Positions 5,795 to 11,179 of a DNA stretch of 11,179 nt are shown here, piece by piece. The notes under the pieces were generated by a model, which ran no database searches, was not told the origin of the DNA, and worked only from the letters and a program-made list of their open reading frames with translations. The position numbers were made by a program, and so were the translations under genes. Source of the stretch: Candidatus Gallibacteroides avistercoris. GTDB taxonomy: Bacteria > Bacteroidota > Bacteroidia > Bacteroidales > CHK158-818. The stretch lies in NCBI GenBank assembly GCA_018714665.1, contig DVNA01000023.1, positions 1-11,179 of the forward strand. The letters are read 5' to 3'. The first letter of the stretch is position 1, and every line of letters starts with the position of its first letter.

Positions 5795-7807
5795 ATGTTT
5801 TATCGAAATTTCATCACAACCAGAAGGTATTTGTTGCTGATCCTGGCAGGGTGGTTGGCGTGGGGCAGTCTGTTGGCCCAGAGCGGTAACGATACGGTGC
5901 AGGTGCACCAGTTGCAGGAGGTGGGCATTTACGGCCAGGCCAAGCCTTCGTCCATCCGTTCGGCCGCTCCGTTGCAGGTGATGGATAAAAAAGAGATGGA
6001 GCGTCTTGGATTGCAGGAGGTTTCGGAGGCCGTCAAACGCTTTTCCGGCGTATCGGTAAAAGATTACGGAGGCATCGGCGGGTTGAAGACCGTCTCCATC
6101 CGCAGCATGGGGGCGCAGCATACAGCCGTCAGTTACGACGGGGTGGTGCTGAGCGACTGCCAGTCGGGACAGGTGGATATCGGCCGCTTCTCGTTGGATA
6201 ACGTCTCGCTGCTGACGCTGAGCGTCGGGCAGGCCGACGATATTTTCCAGACGGCCCGTATGGCTGCCTCGGCTGGGGCGCTGAACATCAAAACCGCCGC
6301 CCCGCAATTTATCGATAAAAAGTATCAGGGACAGGTGCAGTTGAAAGGGGGATCGTTCGGCCAGATTAACCCCTCGTTGATCTATGCCCACCAGTTCTCC
6401 CGGTCGCTCTCGGCCTCTGTTACGGCCGACTGGATGCGTGCCGACGGCAACTATCCGTTCCGGTTGCAGAACGGCGACCAGGTGTATGCGGGCAAACGTA
6501 CCAACACCGATATACAGTCGTTGCGTACCGAATTGAATCTCTATGCCGACTGGCTCCGGCACGGGACGCTCAACCTGAAAGCCTACTATTTCGACTCCGA
6601 ACGCGGATTGCCCGGTTCGGTCATCCTCTACAACGACTATTCGGCCGAACGCCTTTTTGACAAGACATTCTTTACACAGGCTTTTTACGAAAACCGTTTT
6701 TCGGAACAATGGTCGTTGCGGGCCAATCTCAAATACAACTGGGCCTACAACCGCTACATAGACGTCAACAACAAGTATGAAAGCGGCCGGCAGGTAGATC
6801 GTTACACCCAGCAGGAGTATTACGGTTCGGCCACTGCCCTGTACCAACCCATACGGGGGCTCTCCTTTTCGTTGGCACAGGACCTATCGTACAACACGTT
6901 GGAGAACAACTTTGCCGATTGTCCCTATCCCGAACGGCTGACTTCTCTGACCGCTTTGTCGGGGCAGTACCGGCACCGGCATTTCTCGGTTACGACCAGC
7001 GCTCTGGGTACTTATATCACCGAAGAGGTAACCTCCGGCGACCGTCCGGCCGACAGACGCCGGTTGTCTCCCGCCGTCAGCCTGTCGTACCAACCGTGGT
7101 TGTCGCAGAATTTCAGGATACGCGCTTCCTATAAGGATATTTTCCGGGTTCCTACCTTCAACGACCTCTATTACCCGCGCATGGGCAATACGACCCTGCG
7201 TCCCGAAAAAGCCAGGCAGTACAATGCCGGGCTTACCTGGATGGGGTCGCCTTTCAGCGGTACGTTCGTACGGGCCACCGTCGATGCCTATTACAACAAG
7301 GTCAGCGATAAGATTGTGGCGTTGCCTACCCTGTTCATCTGGCACATGATGAATTTGGGCGAGGTGGATATAACGGGGGTGGATGCGACCCTCTCGACCG
7401 AGCTGTCCCTCTCCGACGAGGTGAAGCTGCTGCTCTCGGGCAACTACACCTATCAGAAGGCAATCGATGTAACCGATCCGGGAGATAAGAATTACAAGGA
7501 CCAAATCCCCTATACGCCCGAGCATACCGGCAATGCGTCGGTTTCGATAGAGCATCCGTGGGTAAATCTGTCGTACAGCCTGATGGCCACTTCCGACCGG
7601 TATATGTTACCGCAAAACATCGAGGACAACCGGATTTCCGGTTATACGGAACATACCTTGTCGGCCAACCGTACCTTCTCGTTAGGCCGTTGCAAGCTGC
7701 GCTTACAGGCTGAATTGATCAATCTGACAGACAAGACATACGAAGTGATCAAGTGGTATCCCATGCCCGGACGTTCATATCGGTTGTTGGCAAGAATAAA
7801 TTTCTAA
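5795..7807 (+). CDS. btuB: TonB-dependent outer-membrane vitamin B12 receptor BtuB
   Basis: A 670-residue outer-membrane beta-barrel that imports cobalamin/corrinoids using TonB-ExbBD energy. A signal peptide (RRYLLLILAGWLAWGSLLAQ) is probably cut after A28. A short N-terminal stretch with a likely TonB box (around QLQEVGIYG, residues 39-47) follows, then the plug domain (about 50-160, with YDGVVLSDCQSGQVDIG and the AGALNI end) and the barrel, which ends in the C-terminal Phe of RINF. It lacks the long carboxypeptidase-like extension seen on many SusC-type receptors. Specificity is assigned mainly from context: a cobalamin riboswitch directly upstream, a BtuG-like lipoprotein 16 bases downstream, then cobQ and cobD. 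The start follows the leader hairpin closely and has no strong Shine-Dalgarno. Expected to be repressed by B12 through the riboswitch. Confidence 0.92.
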   Translation: MFYRNFITTRRYLLLILAGWLAWGSLLAQSGNDTVQVHQLQEVGIYGQAKPSSIRSAAPLQVMDKKEMERLGLQEVSEAVKRFSGVSVKDYGGIGGLKTVSIRSMGAQHTAVSYDGVVLSDCQSGQVDIGRFSLDNVSLLTLSVGQADDIFQTARMAASAGALNIKTAAPQFIDKKYQGQVQLKGGSFGQINPSLIYAHQFSRSLSASVTADWMRADGNYPFRLQNGDQVYAGKRTNTDIQSLRTELNLYADWLRHGTLNLKAYYFDSERGLPGSVILYNDYSAERLFDKTFFTQAFYENRFSEQWSLRANLKYNWAYNRYIDVNNKYESGRQVDRYTQQEYYGSATALYQPIRGLSFSLAQDLSYNTLENNFADCPYPERLTSLTALSGQYRHRHFSVTTSALGTYITEEVTSGDRPADRRRLSPAVSLSYQPWLSQNFRIRASYKDIFRVPTFNDLYYPRMGNTTLRPEKARQYNAGLTWMGSPFSGTFVRATVDAYYNKVSDKIVALPTLFIWHMMNLGEVDITGVDATLSTELSLSDEVKLLLSGNYTYQKAIDVTDPGDKNYKDQIPYTPEHTGNASVSIEHPWVNLSYSLMATSDRYMLPQNIEDNRISGYTEHTLSANRTFSLGRCKLRLQAELINLTDKTYEVIKWYPMPGRSYRLLARINF

Positions 7808-7823
7808 CATAAATTTTATCAAC

Positions 7824-9224
7824 ATGAAACAGAAACAATTTTTATTTACAGCCGCAATGTGCCTGACGGGCGTATTGGGCTTTACGTCGTGCGACGATGA
7901 CAACGATAACGGAGCGTTGGCTCCGGCTGCCACACCCACCATTGTGGCTACTACCTCCAACATCACCGAGGATATGGCCATAGGCGATAAGTTGATTCTT
8001 TCGGTAGAGGCTTCTACCACCGATGGCGGTACGCTGACCTATACCTGGCAGGAATCTTCCGATAACGGAGGCAGTTGGAAAAACATACCCCAGGCCATCT
8101 CCGTTGAATATACCAAAACGTTGACCGCCGAAGATTTGCAGGGGAAAATGTTTCGTTGCGACATTTGGAATGTAAAAGAGGGATATTCGGCTGTTTCCGT
8201 AAAAACAGAACCGTTCCTGTTGGCCGTGGATGAATATACCACGGGGGTATATGTATTGAACTCAGGTAAGTTCGGAAGCAATAACTCTACGCTTACCTTT
8301 TACGATGTAAATGACGGAACGGTAACCCCGAACTATTTCAGGGCCCAGAACGGACGCCAATTGGGAGATACGGGACAAGATATGGTGGTTTACGGCTCCA
8401 AAACATACATTGCCGTGTATGCCTCCAACGTCATTGAGGTTATTGACCGCAACGGCGTTTCATTGGCCTCCATCCAACCCCAGGATGCTGGCGGACAACC
8501 CCAGTCGCCGCGTTACCTGACCAAAGCCGGTGGAAATGTATATGTAACCTTGTTTGACGGCCATGTGGCAAAGATAGATACCACCACCTTGGCCATTACC
8601 GCACAGGTGGCTGTCGGACGCAATCCCGAACAGATAGCCGTTTCCAACAACAAGTTGTTCGTGGCCAATTCCGGTGGATTGGGGTGGAACGATCCCAACC
8701 TGGGATACGACAAGACCGTTTCGGTGATTGATATCGCTACCTTTTCCGTGGTCAAAACGGTTCAGGTGGTACTCAACCCGACCGAAGTAACTACCGATGC
8801 TCAGGGCGATGTGTATGTTATCTCGATGGGCGATTATGGGGCTATCCCCAATACCATGCAGCGTATCGATCCCAATACGTACGAAGTAACTACCGTGGGG
8901 AATGCTACCAAGATGGCCTCTGCCGGAGATAAGATTTACGTATATTATTCCCAATACGATGCTTTCTGGAATCAGGTAATTACCTTCTATGAGTACGATG
9001 CCGTTGCCGAAACCATGGGTACAACCAGTTTCATTACCGATGGTACCGTTGTAGAACAGCCTTGTTCTTTGAGTGTCGATCCGTTGACCGGCGATATTTA
9101 TGTAGGGACATCCGATTATACCAATAACGGCGATATGTATGTCTTCTCTGCCGACGGAAAATTGAAAAATCGGTTTGGAGTGGGGTTGAATCCTATGGGG
9201 GCCTACTTCTTGACCAATAAATAA
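7824..9224 (+). CDS. btuG: BtuG-like surface lipoprotein: Ig-like domain plus beta-propeller
   Basis: A 466-residue lipoprotein, probably displayed on the cell surface to capture corrinoids and hand them to BtuB. The signal peptide ends at GFTSC with C23 as lipidation site. DDDND directly follows, which fits the acidic lipoprotein export signal of Bacteroidetes surface proteins. Residues about 34-135 look like an Ig-like domain (LTYTWQESSDNGGSW, YTKTLTAEDLQGKMFRCD). From about 140 to the end there are repeated beta-propeller blades of YncE/BtuG type: GVYVLNSG, VIEVIDRNG, VAKIDTTT, VGRNPEQIAVSNNKLFVANSG, VSVIDIATFSVV, MQRIDPNTYEV and LSVDPLTGDIYVG. BtuG of Bacteroides thetaiotaomicron is a propeller lipoprotein that binds B12 very tightly and sits on BtuB; this gene has the same neighbour and fold. 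The function is inferred from fold and position. A strong terminator follows the gene. Confidence 0.8.
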   Translation: MKQKQFLFTAAMCLTGVLGFTSCDDDNDNGALAPAATPTIVATTSNITEDMAIGDKLILSVEASTTDGGTLTYTWQESSDNGGSWKNIPQAISVEYTKTLTAEDLQGKMFRCDIWNVKEGYSAVSVKTEPFLLAVDEYTTGVYVLNSGKFGSNNSTLTFYDVNDGTVTPNYFRAQNGRQLGDTGQDMVVYGSKTYIAVYASNVIEVIDRNGVSLASIQPQDAGGQPQSPRYLTKAGGNVYVTLFDGHVAKIDTTTLAITAQVAVGRNPEQIAVSNNKLFVANSGGLGWNDPNLGYDKTVSVIDIATFSVVKTVQVVLNPTEVTTDAQGDVYVISMGDYGAIPNTMQRIDPNTYEVTTVGNATKMASAGDKIYVYYSQYDAFWNQVITFYEYDAVAETMGTTSFITDGTVVEQPCSLSVDPLTGDIYVGTSDYTNNGDMYVFSADGKLKNRFGVGLNPMGAYFLTNK

Positions 9225-9259
9225 CAAGATCATTCTGCCTAAGTGATAACCGGAACTGC

Positions 9260-9309
9260 GACGGCACATGGTTGGAAGAGAGTTCCATGTGCCGTCAATG
9301 TTCTTTTTT
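9260..9309 (+). terminator. strong intrinsic terminator between btuG-like gene and cobQ
   Basis: GACGGCACATGG (9260-9271) and CCATGTGCCGTC (9285-9296) form a perfect 12-bp GC-rich stem with a 13-base loop, followed by AATGTTCTTTTTT. It should end most transcripts that start at the riboswitch promoter. No TAnnTTTG box is visible between it and cobQ, so cobQ may depend on read-through or an atypical promoter. Confidence 0.88.
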
Positions 9310-9338
9310 GCATTTCTGGGGGATTAGGAATATAGCGT

Positions 9339-10826
9339 ATGGATATTCGACAAAAATTGCATCCGATTATGTTTGCCGGTACGGGAAGCGATGTAGGTAA
9401 GAGCATTATCGCCGCCGCTTTCTGCCGTATTTTTTTACAGGACGGATATGCGCCGGCGCCCTTTAAGGCGCAGAACATGGCGTTGAATTCGTATGCCACG
9501 CCGGACGGTCTGGAAATAGGACGGGCACAGGCCATGCAGGCCGAAGCCGCCCGTACGGCGTGCCATACCGACATGAATCCGCTGCTGTTGAAACCCTGTA
9601 CCGATCAGATGGCACAAGTGGTGCTGAACGGAAAGGTCTGGGGCAACAAGGATGCGTACGACTATTTTAATCCCGTTGGACGCGATTTGCTGCGGCAGGA
9701 GGTGCATCGGGCTTTCGACAGGCTCTCGGCCCGTTACAATCCCATTGTCATGGAGGGGGCGGGCAGCATATCCGAGATAAACCTGAAAGAGACCGACCTG
9801 GTCAATATGCCCATGGCCCTCTATGCCGGTGCCGACGTAGTGCTGGTGGCCGATATCGACCGGGGCGGGGTGTTTGCTTCGGTTTACGGTTCGGTCATGC
9901 TGTTGAACGAAGAGGAGCGGAAACACCTCAAAGGGATTATCATCAACAAATTCCGGGGAGACCTCCGCTTGTTTGAAACCGGGGTAGAGATGTTGGAGGC
10001 GTTGTGCCACGTTCCGGTGCTAGGGGTAATCCCCTATTTGCCGGATATATGTATCGATCAGGAGGATTCTCTGGTCTTGTCCGGTAAAAACAGAAGCGCT
10101 GTTGCCGGAAAAGTAAACGTTGCGGTGGTATTGTTGCGATATTTGGCTAACTTTACCGATTTCAACGTCTTGGAGCAGGACGGACGGGTACAACTGTACT
10201 ATGCTCGCTATCCGGAGGAGTTGTCGGATGCCGATGTAGTGATTCTTCCCGGGACGAAAAGTACCCTCTCCGATTTGTTGGAGTTGCGACGCACGGGGAT
10301 GGCACAGGCCATCGTATCTGCTGCCCGGAACGGAAAAACGGTTCTGGGTATCTGTGGTGGCTATCAAATGTTGGGTCAGGAGATTACCGACCCCGATGGC
10401 GTAGAGAGCGACATCCGCTGTTTGCCGGGGTTGGGATTATTACCTGTCTCTACCGTCCTGCGGGGAGAGAAGGTAACCCGCCAACAGCAATTTACGTTTT
10501 TAGGGAACAATACCCCTTGTGCGGGGTATGAGATACACATGGGCGATACCCGTTTCCTTTCGGAAAACCTTTCCCCGATGAACCGTTGCCGGGAAGGGCG
10601 TACGGAGGGGTGCCTCGCCTCGGAGCGGTGTATGGGAACCTATATGCACGGGATACTTGATAACGAAGGTTTTCGGGACTATCTGCTGGCGCCCTATCTT
10701 TTGGATGCGGAACGTGCGCGTTTCGATTACGCCGCCTTTAAGGAGGCACAGTACGACAAGCTGGCCGATCATGTCAGACGGCATGTGGATATGGATAAGA
10801 TATACGGGTTTTTAATAGAGAGATAA
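9339..10826 (+). CDS. cobQ: cobyric acid synthase CobQ/CbiP (glutamine-hydrolysing)
   Basis: Cytoplasmic amidotransferase that makes adenosylcobyric acid by ATP- and glutamine-dependent amidation of the b, d, e and g carboxylates of adenosylcobyrinic acid a,c-diamide. The 495-residue length is normal for the family. The N-terminal synthetase domain carries the P-loop GTGSDVGKS (residues 14-22) and KAQNMALNS, then VMEGAGSISEINL and VADIDRGGVFAS. The C-terminal class I-type glutaminase domain has the Cys of LGICGGYQMLG (C339) and the His of GTYMHGI (H437). All key residues are present, so it should be active. An AGGA sequence 9 bases before ATG 9339 supports the start. The next gene, cobD, starts 6 bases after the stop, so the two are probably co-transcribed. 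The terminator upstream separates it from the uptake genes. Confidence 0.95.
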   Translation: MDIRQKLHPIMFAGTGSDVGKSIIAAAFCRIFLQDGYAPAPFKAQNMALNSYATPDGLEIGRAQAMQAEAARTACHTDMNPLLLKPCTDQMAQVVLNGKVWGNKDAYDYFNPVGRDLLRQEVHRAFDRLSARYNPIVMEGAGSISEINLKETDLVNMPMALYAGADVVLVADIDRGGVFASVYGSVMLLNEEERKHLKGIIINKFRGDLRLFETGVEMLEALCHVPVLGVIPYLPDICIDQEDSLVLSGKNRSAVAGKVNVAVVLLRYLANFTDFNVLEQDGRVQLYYARYPEELSDADVVILPGTKSTLSDLLELRRTGMAQAIVSAARNGKTVLGICGGYQMLGQEITDPDGVESDIRCLPGLGLLPVSTVLRGEKVTRQQQFTFLGNNTPCAGYEIHMGDTRFLSENLSPMNRCREGRTEGCLASERCMGTYMHGILDNEGFRDYLLAPYLLDAERARFDYAAFKEAQYDKLADHVRRHVDMDKIYGFLIER

Positions 10827-10832
10827 GAGAAG

Positions 10833-11179
10833 ATGTTACACGGACATGGCGACGACGCCTATCGTTACGGAAAGATTTTGTACAATTTCAGCAGCAATGT
10901 CTATCCGTATGCGGAGCTTTCCGGTTTGCTCCATCGTTTGTCGGAGCATCCCGATGCATTGGCTTCGTATCCGGACCCGGCGGCCGAAACCCTTTCTGCG
11001 AAGATAGCCTCGTTAGAACGTATAGAACCCTCTTCGGTATGTGTAACCAACGGAGCGACCGAGGCGATTTATTTGATTGCCTTGGCGTGGAGAGCCGCTC
11101 GTTCGGCCGTCGTGGTACCTACCTTTGCCGAGTATGCCGACAGTTGTCGCCTGCATGCCCATCGCTTGCGGGAGTATTC
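10833..11179 (+). CDS. cobD: threonine-phosphate decarboxylase CobD (partial, cut by right edge)
   Basis: PLP-dependent enzyme of the class I/II aminotransferase fold that decarboxylates L-threonine O-3-phosphate to (R)-1-aminopropan-2-yl phosphate, the linker of the cobalamin nucleotide loop. The 115 complete codons in view show the N-terminal signature of the family: HGHGDDAYRYG, then YNFSSNVYPY (compare the usual DFSxNxNP), a YPDP motif and VTNGATEAIYLIA, the glycine-rich cofactor-binding segment. The catalytic lysine lies beyond the edge. It starts 6 bases after cobQ. Other histidinol-phosphate aminotransferase-like proteins share parts of this pattern, but the adjacent cobQ makes CobD the clear choice. 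Confidence 0.88.
   Translation, partial: MLHGHGDDAYRYGKILYNFSSNVYPYAELSGLLHRLSEHPDALASYPDPAAETLSAKIASLERIEPSSVCVTNGATEAIYLIALAWRAARSAVVVPTFAEYADSCRLHAHRLREY

Noticed and set aside
5741..6847. Long minus-strand open frame opposite btuB
   Set aside because: It shadows the btuB coding frame, has no domain signature, and would run through the riboswitch leader region.
8460..9269. Minus-strand open frame opposite the btuG-like gene
   Set aside because: It is antisense to a well-supported propeller coding sequence and has Ile/Gly-rich low-meaning content.

Overview
The window looks like chromosome from a member of the Bacteroidales (genus not determined). The evidence is a TAnnTTTG-type promoter ahead of the riboswitch, weak or absent Shine-Dalgarno sequences, a TonB receptor paired with a surface lipoprotein whose anchor cysteine is followed by Asp residues, and a long-form LptF/LptG permease. 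Most genes use a fairly GC-rich codon set. The exception is a pair of small genes at 1760-3272, which is visibly AT-richer.

Layout. On the minus strand, 1448 down to the left edge holds the first 482 codons of an LptF/LptG-family lipopolysaccharide-export permease. A 311-base divergent intergenic region follows, with a perfect 12-bp AT-rich inverted repeat and four copies of the heptamer GTAATAT/ATATTAC (one of them inside the lptF 5' coding end). Two tandem paralogous genes of unknown function (1760-2554, 2562-3272) encode secreted proteins and end in a strong intrinsic terminator (3367-3405). Next is a membrane-anchored sulfatase/LTA-synthase-like phosphotransferase (3448-5397).

The right half is a vitamin B12 locus. 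It has a Bacteroidetes promoter (5460-5494), a cobalamin riboswitch (5498-5667) with downstream hairpins, btuB (outer-membrane TonB-dependent receptor, 5795-7807), a BtuG-like surface lipoprotein with an Ig-like domain and a beta-propeller (7824-9224), a strong intrinsic terminator (9260-9309), cobQ/cbiP (cobyric acid synthase, 9339-10826) and the start of cobD (threonine-phosphate decarboxylase, from 10833, cut by the right edge).

How it works together: the BtuG-like lipoprotein probably captures corrinoid at the cell surface and passes it to BtuB for TonB-driven uptake. The riboswitch should shut this off when B12 is plentiful. CobQ and CobD act in the late steps of cobalamin assembly: amidation to cobyric acid and supply of the aminopropanol-phosphate linker. 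The terminator between the btuG-like gene and cobQ suggests that uptake and synthesis are not expressed at equal levels. The best candidates for something undescribed are the tandem secreted paralogues, whose signal-peptide DNA is far more conserved than the rest, and the repeated AT-rich motif between them and lptF.
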